Shown one piece after another: positions 42,846 through 55,870 of a DNA stretch of 64,000 nt. The notes under the pieces were generated by a model, which was given only the letters and a program-made list of their open reading frames with translations, did no database searches and was not told where the DNA came from. The stretch's first letter is position 1. Every line of letters starts with the position of its first letter. Source of the DNA: Thelonectria olida (Eukaryota; Ascomycota; Sordariomycetes; Hypocreales; Nectriaceae); assembly GCA_020736575.1 (NCBI GenBank), contig JAGPYM010000016.1:744001-808000 (forward strand), written 5' to 3'. The position numbers and the translations under genes are program-made.

Positions 42846-45800
42846 TCATAGCTTCTCTTGGGGAATGTGGCCTGCTACCGAGCTCAGAGCTCCGAGATTA
42901 ACTTCGCTCAGTCGCTCGGCAGCTCCAGGACCGTCGACACCGGCGAGGAGGGCGACGCATTCGATCACGTCTTCGGGTTCCAACAGGTGCGACTTGGCCA
43001 ATGTGACCTTGGTGCTCGCGCCAATGGTGGTAGTAAAGACGTGGTTGGCGTCTAATACAGTGCCTGACGCGGCATTGAGGCTGCGGAACATGTCCTCGTC
43101 GGTAAAGTCGTCACCCATGCAGAGGGCAAACTCAAGAGGACCAGGCGCCGGATCGATATCGGACTTGGTGCCGTTGGGGTTGTGGAACGTGGTGATCAGT
43201 CGCTTGGCAATTTCACCCTTGTTGATGAAAGTCGGCCGCACCTCGACGTTGGCCTTGCCGGGCATCACCTCCACATCCCACTTCCTTCCGACCGTGTTCT
43301 CGAGCTCCTTGTGACATTCCCGTGACATGTGAATGCCTTGCTCGGGGTTGGCAAGGCGGTAATGCCACGTGAGAGCGCATCGTTTGCGCTCAATGAAGGA
43401 TCCTATCACATGGTTAGAGTTAAACATCAACATCAAATCTAGATCATAATGACGTACCGGGAACCTTGTCGGTATACTTTTGGAAGATCTCAATGACCTC
43501 GGCTTGCCATCCCATGGGGAACTTCTCTGCCAGGTTCTCCCATGTGTCGGAACCAGGGTTCTTCATGAAGCTACCGTGCTCAGCCGAGAAGCCTAGCCTG
43601 GTGATGTGTCCCAGGTGCAGCTTCAGGAATTCCTGGTCTCGACCCGAAATGATCCATACAGCATTCTTGGGGTCTGCGGAGAGCAGCTTCAGAGTGTGGA
43701 TAAGACGATCAGAGGGAACGGCAGCGCTGGGTTCTCGCACAATTGGCGTGAGAGTACCATCGTAATCGAACATGAACAACCGCTTCTTGGCAGACTGGTA
43801 CTGGCCCAGAAGTAGCGCTCGGTCCAGCAAGGGAGTTGAGTTGGCAGTAGTCGTATCGCCCAGGACATTGTAGACTTTACGGATAAACTTATTGATCCAC
43901 GTCTGTACGTTGTGCTCGGTGACATGGCGGTACAGACTTGTCTGCATCTCCTCGCGCTTATCAGCGGTCATAACAAGGGCAGCGTTTAGCTTTTCAGCAA
44001 CGCCGCTGAGGTCCCAAGGGTTGATGTGAATAGCATCTCCGAGACTGCCGGCGGTACCGCTGAACTCGGACAGAATGAGAGGACCGTGAGTGTCCTTCTG
44101 GCAGACGATGTACTCCAGACTGGTCGTGTTCATACCATCACGAACCGAGGTGATCAGTCCAATGTCGCCCGCTCGCAACAGAGCAAAGTACTCGTCCTGG
44201 TCAAGGTACTGCGGGTAGTGCTGCACGGGAGAGAAGCCCAAGCTTCCGTACAAGCCATTGATGCGCATCACGAGCTCATTGACTCGGCTGGCCACCTTGT
44301 TATCGGGGTCATCCTTCTCGGTCTCAAGACTGGTTGGTGAGGTAACCTGAATGAGGACAACCTTCTCTCGCCACTCTGGGTACATCTCCAGGAAGCGCTC
44401 AAAGGCTTGTAGCTTCTGGGCAACACCTCTTACACTATCCAGTCGGTCGCGACCAACAATGATCTTCTTCCCATGGTAGAGAGCCTTGAGGGCGTCGTAC
44501 TTCTCCTTGACTGCAGCAGTCCAGGCAAAGCTCTCAACCTTAGACGCATCAATGCCAATGGGAAAGACGCCGACTTGCACGCGGGTACCGTAAGCGTCAA
44601 TTCCCAGAGTATCGGAGGGAAAGCCGAGGATACGAGTGCAGCAGCTCAGGAAGTGGCGCGAGTAGCTGTAGGACTGGAAGCCAATGAGATTCGCACCGAG
44701 GACACCCTCGAGGACCTCCTTACGCCGGGGAAGACAGCGGAGGAACTCGCTGCTGGGGAAAGGCGAGTGGAGAAAGAAGGAGATGTACATGTTGGGGACT
44801 CGTTGGCGCAGCATGCTGGGGAGGAGCATCAGGAAGTAGTCGTGAATCACAACAATATCGCCGGGCTTGTAGATCTCAATGATCTTGTGAGCGAACTTTT
44901 GGTTCATCCGGTAGTAATCCGCCCATTGTACTCGCTCACTGCGGCCATCGGTAGGCTCATGTTGCTTGTAGTGAAGCAAGGTGTAGAGATCGTTCTCGGC
45001 GTAACGACGCCAACGGGCCTGGTCTTTGAGGAGGATACCTTCTTCAGTGGACTCGGTCTCGTCGGCGAGCCAGACGGGGTATGTGCGAATCGTCTTGCTG
45101 TGGGACAGCTGGTACTCGAGTCGCTGTTGGTCTTGGAGAGGAATCCAGAGACCATCATTGGGAGGGGGCGTCGGCAAACGAGTGTTTGCGTCCAGGGGAA
45201 CAGGTGCAGAGAGAGGGTTGAGGGACGAGACACCGAGGGTGTTGGGTGCGGGGGTTGCCGCGACTTCTTCTACTGGGGCTTCGATCTCGCCGGTCCAAGC
45301 GACAACGGTGTGGCTCCATGGTGTAGTGTCGGAAGAGAGGTAGGCAAACGAGTCGAGAAGGGCGGACTGGCCACGACGAGGTTTAAGTTCCTAAAAGGCA
45401 TTGACATGTCAGAATTTGGTTGGTGGCCAAGCTATACAGACACGAAACATATCGCCGTCGGTGAAGTGGGATGCATGTGTTCGCCCAGATAAAGAATGAG
45501 GGGTGGGGTGTCGAGATAGCGAGCTAGAGCTCAACCCCCAAGACGCCTTCACAAGGGATAAAAAAAATAGGAACTCACCCAGTCGCCGCCTTTGAGGTAG
45601 CGAAAAGTATGCGGGGTGCTAAAGGTAGCCGAGATGATGTTGCCGGTCAAAGCCAGGTCGGGGTTGGCAGCGCGGATCTCAGAAAGCGACTCGCGACGGC
45701 GCATTGCTGATGCAGCGGTGGGATTGGGTGTGCTCTTGGGAAGAGCCGAGTTGGACTCCATTTTGACCGTGTTGTTTTCGAGCGTCAATCGGGCCTCGGG

Positions 45801-46391
45801 CAAGGCAAACGAGGAGTCAGAGATCGGGCCGTGACGGGCGTTGTCGGTATGGCCCTCGTCTCTAGAAAGAGGCGGAAGGGAAGGGGCAGAGGTGAAGTCG
45901 TCGTGAGGTGCGGCAGAGATGGTATCTTGGAGAGGGCGGGGGGTAGTCGATGGTGCACAAGAAAAAGAGGGCGGTCGATTGGAGGGATTGGAGTCGCCCA
46001 CAGCCAACGAAGAAGCCGTCAAGGACAAAGAAGAAGAAGGCGGGACGGAAGACGAGGCAGCAGAAGCGGAGACGGAGGCAAAGGCAGAGGTGGACGAAGA
46101 GGTGGAAGTAGAAGAGGAGGAAGACGGAGCAGAGGTGGTGACGTTGTTGGCGACGGTGACAGCGACGGCGTCGAGCCCATTCGGGCCGGGCGGTTTCGGC
46201 GACTCAGACTCTTGTGGATGGTCGTTTTGCTGCTGGCGCCGCCGCCACGGGAAGAGCAAGAGCTGCTGGAGGTACCTTCTGTGGCTTTCCCGTTTCTCGT
46301 TGCTGTGCTGGTTTTGGGTTTGGTTTTCGGGAGCGGTACTTTGCACTGCATTGACACCGGGTGGCTTGCCAGAATTGGATAAATTGCCCAT
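42846..46391 (-). CDS. Trehalose-6-phosphate phosphatase, TPS2/orlA type
   Basis: Second step of trehalose synthesis, within the trehalose synthase complex. Exons 45579-46391, 43458-45390 and 42846-43402; 1100 residues. Residues 1-270 are a low-complexity extension, with a long Ser/Thr run around 85-150 and an RRES site before the conserved region. Residues about 275-800 form a GT20 synthase-like domain (VVIHDYFLMLLPSMLR, FFLHSPFPSSEFLRCLP, GRDRLDSVRGV, SVRDGMNTTSLEYIVCQ). The phosphatase domain has the HAD nucleophile motif DYDGTLT at 813-819 and MGDDFTDEDMF in the last exon, so phosphatase activity is expected. In LDSVRG, Arg replaces the Lys usual in active synthases (LDxxKG), which fits a non-catalytic synthase domain. 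The unusually long N-terminus may be regulatory. Confidence 0.93.
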
Positions 46392-49300
46392 TGTGAGGAT
46401 TGGAGGGGGCCCACTAAGAGACAGAAGAAAGGCGATGAATGAGGATTGTTTTAGGTATGAGGTGCTCCAATGGCAATTATACAATAAGAATAGAGAAGAA
46501 TAATGGTCAATGACAATAGTAAATGGTACAAGTAGTTGCTGAGTTGGCAGATAAGAACGAAAGAGAAATTTACGAGCCCCAAATCAGAGGGGGAAGACGG
46601 GGGTTCATATTTCAAGGCGGTAAAGAATCAAAGAGATGGTGCACCTCACACTCTCGACGTCTGCATTCACACTCCGTCTACGAATGCTTCGGACAGATCA
46701 ATACGACCACAACCCATCGACGGACTTCGATGACCGGCAGCAAGTCGGATAGCCCATCGGAACCACGAGATGGGGGCGGATAAGACTCCCCAGCAGCTAG
46801 CCAGGGGGCGTCTGCCATTCTCAACTCATCCCCGGCCCAGAATTAAGGACGAGACAACCGTTGACGATCAGGTACCGGCGAGCCTTCAATGGCCGCCGGC
46901 TAGGCAACCTTTACGTACATACATAATATGTATCGGAATAGGCGGTGGGGACCGGCCGACATTTGTAGTTGCAAGTCTTTCTTTGTCCAGACTGTCTTGG
47001 CGATAGGATTCTTGTTTTGTTCGGTAACGAGACCAACCCAAAACCTCGACAACCTATAGACGGCAGTTGTCCCAAAGATAGGTTGAATTAGTGACTGTAT
47101 ACCTCCGAACGGCCACACTGTCGGGCATTTCCAGTGATCACTTGCTCCGGTCAAACTACACCGACCCGGCCATCTACCTTGGCTCACCGATCCAGTTGTC
47201 ACGGGCTGTCGTATGTTTTACACCTCCATGTGATCTATATCCCATGGCAGCACCGTCAAGGGATGGCATGAGCGTGGGAATGGCGGGGGAGGGGGAGGGG
47301 CAAAAGCCAGGGAGAAAAAAAACTTGATGATCCTGGCTTGTCTGGAGCTTTGTTTTGTTCGTTGTCTTGTAAGCGAGGGAGACTGTATTGTGTGTGGTAT
47401 TGTGACGGGTAGCAATGATGCAATGAGATATTGGCAATTACCCGGCAAATGCCTCACCAAGACACAAACCATTTCGTTTCATGCCATTGAACCGACTTCA
47501 TGACACATCCAAAGTCGAGCTTCCTGATCATATTCAGTTCCCCACCGGCAAATGCGCCCTGACCACCCCCATGAAGCTGTCTGCCACCATTAAACAGGCA
47601 CAAGGGCAGCTCCCCAAGGCATTACGAGGTTGGTTCAGGGACCACGCTCGCACACTCTTTGCTCTATCACTCAATGCATCCTATCCTATCCCTTATCCTT
47701 TTCTTCCCGGTTGAACTTAGCAGTCGGAAATCTACTTCCCACAATGTCAAAAAGACGGTGAAGGCAACACAACAACACATGCATCTCGAGCTTTCTCGGA
47801 GCCCGGAGCGTGTAAGCGGGAAGAAGGGCGTTCAGAGTTCGGGCAACAACGGACCAAATTGTAGATAGCATTACGGCATCAGAGGGCCAGAAAGATCAGT
47901 GATAGCTCCTTTTCGAGACTTTGGGGGTCTTTGTTACCTGCAACTCCCGACTTGCATACTATTGTGCATGGTGCAGCCGCACCAGCGAGCGTCCAAGGTT
48001 TCCGCCCGGGTGTGAGATGGCATGCTTGACTGGTCCATGGTTGCTTTTTTCGAGTGCTGCCTATCTATCTCGATTTTAACCATTAGTTCCCGTGATAAGT
48101 GTTTTTCTACCCGGGTTCCCAATTTTGGTTGATGCCCATTGACTTGCAAGTCTGACAGCAGACGAAGTAGAGAAACTACCTATAGAGCATGCCATAGCAA
48201 TGCATACCATCATGAACACATCCGACGTGGAAGAAACTCACAACCAGTGGACGTATTTCGTAGCCACAGGCCGGCTTCTACTAAATTCCACCCAAATTCC
48301 ACTGAAAGCCATCAAACAGCCCGGCCATGCACCCGGCCCAAATCCCGGGCGGTGCCAATCTATCTCCCGTTTTCTGGCATAGCTCCCCACCAAGGCCGTC
48401 ATTGCCAAACTCGACCCCTCACTTCCCCAAAAGGGACAAGTAGCCAGAGAGCGGGGCACTTTGGCACCAGGCTCACCATGTACCTTCCAGTGTCCTAACG
48501 CTGCTGCTTCTGGCTGCTGCATGCAACGACGCCACGGACCGGCCGCCATCTGCCATCCTGGCCTATCCATCCACCGACTCGAACCGCCAAACGTGGGCGT
48601 CTGTCAGCCCAGGTCAGATCAGGATCGCGTCGTTTTCTTTTTTTCTTCGTTTTTTTACTTCCATCTTGGCAAGGCCCGGCATCTACGATATCCCAGCGTC
48701 GAGGCACCTGCAGGCCACCTTGCATGCAGCACGTCTGAGCCATTTTCACCCGAACCAAAGCACCAGAAGTCGTTGTCGACTTCGTTGGCGTTAAGGGTCG
48801 GAGCCGCAACTGATCTGCGTGCGAATCTACACTGCTCATACAGCATTTGCCGGCAATGTACATAATCGATCTGTCGAATGCTCCGTGCACCACATGCACC
48901 ATGCGTGTTTCAAGCGATCCCTATGCCTTGCCTTGCCGGACTTCCAGTCTCGATGGCCTCTTGTCTTGATACCAAGTGGCAGGCGGTGTTGGATGTTGGC
49001 TGGAGGGGCGCCCGATTCCGTTGGGTTTCCATGACACAAGACTTGCTCAATAACTTGGCTGCAGATGGTTTAACCTGCTAAGCGACTCTCCGCTCCCCAC
49101 CCATGATGAATCTGGGCAATTGCTTGTGTGCCTTGGTTTGTCCTATCACCAAAGGATCCGTCGCGGTCCATCTCTCCGCCTAGGGTCTAGACTCTGTCGA
49201 GCATTCCGGCCTCGCTCAGTGAATGAGTGAGACGGTCGGCCTCATATCCACTGTCTATTGACTGCCAGTTGATTTGCCATTGACGCATGATATCAAGCAA

Positions 49301-50240
49301 GACTACTGCAGGCTCTTGTGAGTGATAAACAGCATCTCTCTCTCCCTCTCTCGCAAAGATAATCACCTCCAGTTGGTACGCATCCTGCACGGCATCCTCT
49401 CCCTTCGGCCATCCTCCATCACCGTCAACCCCACCGCGGGGGCAACCCTCCTCCCATCACAAACCACGAAATGATAATCGCGAATCCATCGCACGGCCAA
49501 TGACGGGAACCAAGGGCCCCCTTGGCCTGAACCATGTTCCCGTCCAGCCGTCAATCCCGCCAGTCAAACTTTGGGACCAATCATCCCGTCCGCAATAGTG
49601 CCCAGGAAAAGAATGGAGCCCTTCAGCCGGGCCTTCTTTCACAAGCGACGAGTTCATCCACCATCTCACATGTTCCGTGTTGATGAGAGAGCCCACGTGG
49701 GGCGGTGTCCCTTCACAGTCCAGGAGCTAGAGCTGTTCCTCCTCATGCTCGTCAGCTCTGAGCTCCGAGCTAGCTATAAGCTTCACATGATATTCATGGT
49801 GCGAGCTCTTTCTTGTTCGACACCTCACAACTCAAATCTTGAAACCAGTGTCATAGTAGCAAATGAGGTAATTGAGTTTCAAACTCGGGGTATAGTACAT
49901 TCTGTCATTGGATCGCCCTTGCCCGCGCTCTATTCATCTGTGTTAATACACCTCAGCTAACTTCCTCCGTCTCCTTGCCTGTATCCCAAAGCAGCATGCA
50001 AAATCTGGTGAAGAATGAGGAATAGGAAGAACAAAAGTAAGTTGTCTTGCCGCCAGAGTTGAAAATTATTTCATTCCCATTTATTTCCTCCAACCCGAAC
50101 CAAATAAGAACAAAATCGCCATACAAATCCCCGATCCTTGAATGCCGTTTGCCTGCCAGCCAGAAAAACAATGATCATCATTATGCTCTCAAACGCCAGA
50201 TAGATATGAAAATCCCCTCCAAAATCAGTCAGAAAGCACC
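46392..50240. other. 3.8 kb interval without a supported gene
   Basis: Upstream of the trehalose gene and downstream of the protoglobin gene, both on the minus strand. Open frames are at most about 135 codons and look random; none has a recognisable motif or a convincing exon chain. It should hold the trehalose-gene promoter near 46400-47000. Possible uses of the rest are a non-coding RNA or very short genes that I cannot identify. Confidence 0.45.
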
Positions 50241-51245
50241 TTATTCCTTGGCTCCCACCGGCGTACCCGCACTCATCCCGGAGAACGGACAGACGCCCGC
50301 CGAAGGCACACCACCAGGATGCGCAGCGTCGCCGGCCTCGGACCCAGACTCGGCGGAGTCGCCGATGATGCGCTTGCCGTGCAGGTAGCCCTCCCTCTCA
50401 ATCTCAATGTCTGAGTCGTTCTCGAACTCGTCGCGCTCCTTGACGTGCCACTTGGCCATGAGGTCGTTCTGGATCCAGATGACTTTGTTCAGGGCCTTGA
50501 CTAGGGCCGTCTTGCGCTGAATGTGCAGGCGCGGGTGCGAAAGGATCGCTTCTGTCATGATGTCCTGGATGAAGCCCAGGCAGACGCCCAGGTGGACGTA
50601 TTCGATGTGGAGAGGGTGCTTTCGTCCGAGACCGACGTGCATCATTCTAAAAGAAGCATGAGTCAGCCAGGTGTTCCAATATCATCAATGCCCGTCTCTT
50701 ATACATACCCAACCTTGTCCAAGTACTCCCAAAACTCCATCTTGCTGGGATCGGAGCACAACTTGGTCAAATAGGCACGCAAAAACATCTTTCGGTGCAG
50801 AATCTGAGGACTGTTCTCGTCGGGGATCTCGTCCATGGGGCCCTCAAACGAGGTGCTTCGAGTTGTAAAGGCGCGGGCGGTAATGTCGTATTGCAGAAGC
50901 TTCTTGTAGACGATGTTGACGACTGCGGGGATGAGAGCTTTGATGTACTTGGCGCCGGTGATGAGAGCTTCGATGTCGCCTGTGTTGGACGATTTGTTAG
51001 CTTTCCGAGTCTGAATTGATATACTATTCTCTGTCTTGCCAGTTCTCGCCCAGGACCCGACGAGGGGAGGAACGAGAAACAGGCGCTGGCGCTTCGGGGC
51101 CTATCGGCGAGAAACCCAGGAGAAAAGGCAGTGGTCACGTACGGCTAGAAAAATCGAGGAACGAGTGAAGATACATGACACGAGCCTCAAGGTTGGTGTA
51201 CAGATCCTCGCGATCAATGTGCTTCATAGGTCGTGACGTCGCCAT
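50241..51245 (-). CDS. Protoglobin-domain protein
   Basis: Exons 51143-51245, 50709-50979 and 50241-50646 give 259 residues. The sequence MKHIDREDLYTNLEARVMYLHSFLDFSSRDIEALITGAKYI...AVVNIVYKKLLQYDITARAF is typical of the fungal protoglobin family, whose archaeal relatives are haem proteins that bind O2, CO and NO. The helical part continues with RKHPLHIEYVHLGVCLGFIQDIMTEAIL, which holds the candidate proximal histidine. A Gly/Ser/Ala-rich tail after about residue 220 has no known function. There is no signalling domain attached, unlike bacterial globin-coupled sensors, so it acts alone or through partners. No targeting signal. Role in fungi is unknown; haem binding is inferred. Confidence 0.87.
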
Positions 51246-53415
51246 CTTGGTGGTGTAACTGGTGTTTTTGGTGGTGATTTAGAGGTCGAAATTGCTCCCG
51301 TTCTTGAGGTTTTTGGAATTGAGAAATGGATTTGATCAGTCGATATTCGAGCTTTATTCGACTGGAAGATCAGATGATGTCTAGTCTCGTGATTCTACGC
51401 GGTAATCGCTCGGAGTAGTCGTCGGTTTGTATTTTCGATTGTCGAGCAGAAGACGGGAGAGAGGGCGAGAGGATGATGACGGTATAATAAAAGATTCACA
51501 AGCAAAGACTCACGCACGCACCGCCAAACGCCAACTGCCCAACGAACCCAGTATTTATTCGATTTTTTTCTTCCGTCTGTTAGCTATGATCCATGCTTTG
51601 CTCTCTTCCTTCCCACCTCACCTTTGCCTCTTCCCATACGGTCGCCTCGCTCCGCCGGCCTCCAAGCTGAGCCCATCACGCCAGTTGCCAACATCAGACC
51701 ATGGCATGATGAGTGGGGCCGTCCCAGGGTCCGTGAGACTCGGTGGCCGGCGTGACAGCCCGGCCTCACCCGAGGAAGGGGATGGGAATAAGAGCGACTA
51801 ACATGGAGGATTTTCAGAGGGATTGGATTGGGCATGGGCAATTGTCATCTCTAGGCGGATATCCGGGGCCGCCGGGCGCCTAATAAACAATGAGGATTCG
51901 AGAACATTGGGCGGGTGTCAGGTTGGAAGAAGAGCAGAGCAATATCACAATTGCTCCAATTATATTGGCGTCATCATGCCTCCTCGGCCTGCAAACCAAA
52001 CATAAAAAGAAATCCGGCTGCGGGGATTGGAGACGTCTAAACGCTGGTGGAACCCCGCGGCGGGCGGAAACGTGTGGGATAGTGAACAACCCAAGTCGTT
52101 TCATTGGGCTGCACCGTTGCAATACATTCGTCCCATGTTGGACAATATCACCTGAGATGGATGGGCAAGAAGACTGTAAGAAAAAATGGCAATTTGTGAA
52201 ACATGGAAGAATTGCCGCAAAACAGCATGCAGAAGCAGAATGGTTTGGGCTGCACATCGTACGTACGTACGATAGATCGGATCTGGACCCAAGTCCGCCA
52301 TGGCTCAGAGGAGAACCGTTCGAGATCGAAATGCTCCGTGAATGTGGCGTGAGGTTTCCTACGATGCAGCAAAGTGCCGTGTCGACTGTTCTCAGCAAGG
52401 CACCCAGACCCTGAAAAAACCCTTCGTCATGGGCCTAGCAACCGGTTGTTACTCGCGAAGGTGTCATGACGGCGCCAACAGGAGGGCGAGAGTCTCGGCT
52501 CTTACAAATCTCCTTTTCCATGCTTCCGGTAACACCCTGACGAGAGTCATCTCCCACGAGAGTGAGACAGGACTTCCCCGGAATCCGAGCTTGTGACTTG
52601 GCAAGGCGATTCGAGATTATGACAGCACAGACGTGGACGGAATTTGTTCCTTGATGAGATGGCACCCGCTTCTCCGACTCTTAGCGTGGGCAGCGGTTTC
52701 GCTAATGTGAGGCATACGATGTTAAATACAAAAAATTTCCGGACAGCATTCTTTTCCATTTCTAGAAGCTATCACGAAGTGCTGTGAGAGTGACGTTTCC
52801 CATGGCACAAGTTGTCGTAGGACAGGCTCTTTCAATGCTTTATTGTCAATTAGTTCAGCATGCATGTCCGCCGTCGTAATGATCAGAGCATGAACTGCGT
52901 GATGGTTCCTACGACCACATGCAGGGCGGGGTCAAGAATGCTTGGGATATCCCAGGTTAAACATAAAAGCCCCCAAGAAGTCAACAATTCTAAGATCTAG
53001 TTAATCCTGGATCCCAGATGGAAGAGGATCTTGTAATTCAGCGTGTCTAGACAATATTAAAACCCGTGAAGCTCTAGGGTAACTGAGCTGGCAATGGGTC
53101 TCGTGACCCAGGCGCCGACGCAACCGCTCGCGCCTGCACTGCACGTGACCCACAGCAACTCCCCTTCCCCGCCTGCCGCCCACCTGCTCTCCTCCCCCCA
53201 CTCTGCCTCTGAAATCTGGGCCCTTGTCGGCTTCACCTCGCTTCAACACCTTCCAGCATCCGGAAATCCTCCGACAATCAGCCATCATCAGACTCGCCCG
53301 CGTATCAAGTTGGCTGCAAACGTCCCACTCAGCCCGATCTGCTGTCGCTGACGCCGTCGCTCCGTGCCCGGTCCCCGGTCACATCCGAGGAGCTTCCGGG
53401 CTCCCCTCCTCCATC
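51246..53415. promoter_or_regulatory. 2.2 kb divergent intergenic region
   Basis: Lies between the protoglobin gene (-) and a Zn(II)2Cys6 gene (+). It contains an 18-base perfect palindrome (listed separately). Open frames at 51880-52414 overlap on both strands and look non-coding. The 180 bases before 53415 are CT-rich with two short upstream frames, a likely leader of the regulator gene. Confidence 0.5.
52256..52273. repeat. 18-base perfect palindrome with CGTA repeats
   Basis: ATCGTACGTACGTACGAT equals its own reverse complement. It sits in the shared upstream region of the protoglobin and Zn(II)2Cys6 genes and could be a binding site for a dimeric factor; no such role is shown. Confidence 0.9.
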
Positions 53416-55621
53416 ATGTCTGGCACGCCTCCCCCAGACCATTCTCCTCACGCGAACGCACACGCATACGCGAGTAACGGCCTCGAGATACTCCAGGCCG
53501 CCAGCGACGCGGCCCACGCCATCAGCAATCCCCAGACTCTGCAGCATGCTGCCGCCGCCGTCGCCGCCGTCGACGCCGCCAGCCAGGCGCCAAACCATGC
53601 CTTGCCTCCGAACGACGTGGCGGCTCATTTCGTCACAGCTCCTCTCCCAGGAGTTTCGCGTGATCCGGCCGTGAATCCCAAGTTGACCCGCCTTCGACGT
53701 GCCTGTGACATGTGCAGCATGCGCAAGGTCAAATGCGATGATACCGACGTTCCCTGCCGCCCCTGCCGCGAACTCGGCGTCGACTGTACTTATAACCGCG
53801 AGACGAAACGTCGAGGTCCTCCGAACAAGCATGCCGAAGCGGCCAAGGCCGCCAAACGAGCTCGTGCTGAGGTTCCAACTCCTGTTGGGGTAGTGATGAA
53901 TGTGTCGCCCTCGCCGCAAACTGCCGCCAAGACGCTTATGAACATCTCGACGGATGGTGTGCTCGACGCCGAGTCGATTGCCCCAATGCCTGTGTTGGAG
54001 CTTCTCGTCGACGACTTCTTCACATACATCCATCCTCTTGCGCCGTTCCCCCACGAGCCGACCTTCCGACAGTCCTTTGCGAACCGTGAGGACCGCACCC
54101 GACCCGAGTTTCTTGGCCTACTGGCAAGCATGGTCTGCGCCCTGGTTGCGTCGTTCCCACGCAGTGCTCGAGAACATCTCAAAGCCCAGCACAGCACCCA
54201 CCTCTTCCCTCGAGCCATTGTCATGATTGAAAAGTGTCGTGAGATTGCGCTGGTGAGCCGAGGTAGCAAGTGGCAGTTGAAGCAACCCAAGACGCTCGAC
54301 GATGCTGCCACTAGCTATTTCTTGGGTCTGGCCTCGGGGTACGTTCATCAGTGGAACGCTTCCGGCCAATTCATGGCCGAAACTCTGACCTTGGTTCGGG
54401 AACTGGGCTTCAATCGACCAAAACACCCTGGTGAATTGCCGACTTTTGGAAACGATAATTGCTCGCCGGACCCCCTCCCATTCAACCATGTCAAGGACCA
54501 GATCGGAAAGCGCATCTTTTGGTGTCTTCTTCTCGGCGTTCGGTAAGACGGATTTCCAACATGTTCCTAGAAGCTGTTACTAATAATTTCCCAGGTCCTT
54601 TTCGCAATTGGGTGCTTCGACTGCGGACATGGTGATTGCGCCCTCCACGCCCAGCCTTCCATATCCTGCATACCCCGAGAATGTCGACGACATTTGCATC
54701 CTTGCGAATGAAATTATCCACCAGCAGGATGGAAGCGTGACCCTTTTGACGGGCTTCCGGTTTGGTATCGATATCTACACGACCATGAACGGAGTTGTCA
54801 GCTTAGAGATTGCCTACGGCATGAGCACACTCCCCTGGGCGGATCAGCGGATTCTGCTGAGAGATGGGCTCCTTGCTGCCAGAAGCATCACTGACAACTT
54901 GCCACCCGAACTTCAGCTTGGGAACCATGGCGATGAAGCAGCCACCCTTGCGAGTTTCGACGAGTCAAATTACCAATACGTGCCCCCGGCCTGGCCCAAC
55001 AGTCAGCCAGCCCACGACCTTCGAATTGCCATTAAGAATCACCCAGCCCGAAGACGTCACCTGCAATACGAGATACAAAAGGCTAACATCTATGTTTCTC
55101 AATTGGCCACGAGGTCTTACTTTGTCGAACTCTATTTCAACCTTCGAGATGTTCACCTCGCTGAACAGCAACAACACCCTGATTCGGTTGAGGGGCAATC
55201 AGAGGAGGAGAAGGCAGCGCGGGAGGCTGACGAGAAAGAAATCTATGATTTCATGTCAGAGGAGCGTGAGCTTATTGTTCAGCATCTCCTGACAGTGCTG
55301 GGATCGATTTCGCAGCGAAACTTGGAGCCGAATGGTGGATCGCTCATTAACAAGATACGCCAAGTCGCGTCGACCCTACTCAACGATGCCCCAGAGCGCA
55401 AGGGGCCGCTCGCTATGAAATCGGAAGGGGCCTTGTCGCAGCTGATTAATATTCTGATGAAGCTGGAGAAGTCGGGTGCCAGCAGCGGTTCATCACCCAC
55501 TTCAGGGGATCCGACCCAGATGACACCACAGGATGAGGAAGAAGAGCTGCGTCACTGGGCCGATCTGCGACAGTACCAGCTCGAGTTTGCGGCTAACGGA
55601 GGATTTGCTGGAAACCTGTGA
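53416..55621 (+). CDS. Zn(II)2Cys6 transcription factor with fungal regulatory middle domain
   Basis: Exons 53416-54542 and 54595-55621 give 717 residues. Zinc cluster at 97-124: C97-x2-C100-x6-C107-x6-C114-x2-C117-x6-C124, followed by a basic linker (KRRGPPNKHAEAAKAAKRAR) that continues the DNA-binding region. The Fungal_trans middle domain begins near residue 195 (PMPVLELLVDDFFTYIHPLAPFPHEPTFRQSF) and includes the GxA segment FLGLASGYVHQWNASGQFMAETLTLVRELGFNRP, then KRIFWCLLLG just before the intron. The C-terminus is helical with an acidic stretch (EEEKAAREADEKE) and ends near an acidic DEEEEL run. The RRGPPNKHAEA signature is shared with a conserved group of ascomycete regulators, some of carbon use, but I cannot name the orthologue. 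Start is the first ATG in frame after the CT-rich leader. Confidence 0.9.
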
Positions 55622-55870
55622 GGCCAGGATCCAAAGAACACCTGCTGGATGTCTTGGCGGTGTTGAATAGAAGACAAAAACTGCTTCACAGCAGCACTAG
55701 GCGATTGGCGCCTAGGATTGGGGCAACCCATGAGTGTACATTAATCAGGGATCCTGAATCTGCATGGCGCTTTGCAGGTTGGGGAAGTGAGGATTCTTTT
55801 CTGTTTGTACTTTACAAACCCGAGTAAAACTCTAGGCGTAGCGAAATGTAACGATATCAAAATGGCATTT
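55622..55870. other. Convergent 3' region
   Basis: 249 bases between the regulator stop and the end of a possible minus-strand membrane protein gene. Nothing seen. Confidence 0.4.

Noticed and set aside
42880..42900. GAGCTC-rich inverted repeat, with a similar one near 49755
   Set aside because: One copy is inside trehalose-gene coding sequence and the shared part is only about 12 bases of SacI-like sequence; chance is sufficient.
51890..52414. 174-codon plus frame and overlapping 172-codon minus frame
   Set aside because: Frames on both strands overlap without any recognisable protein features.
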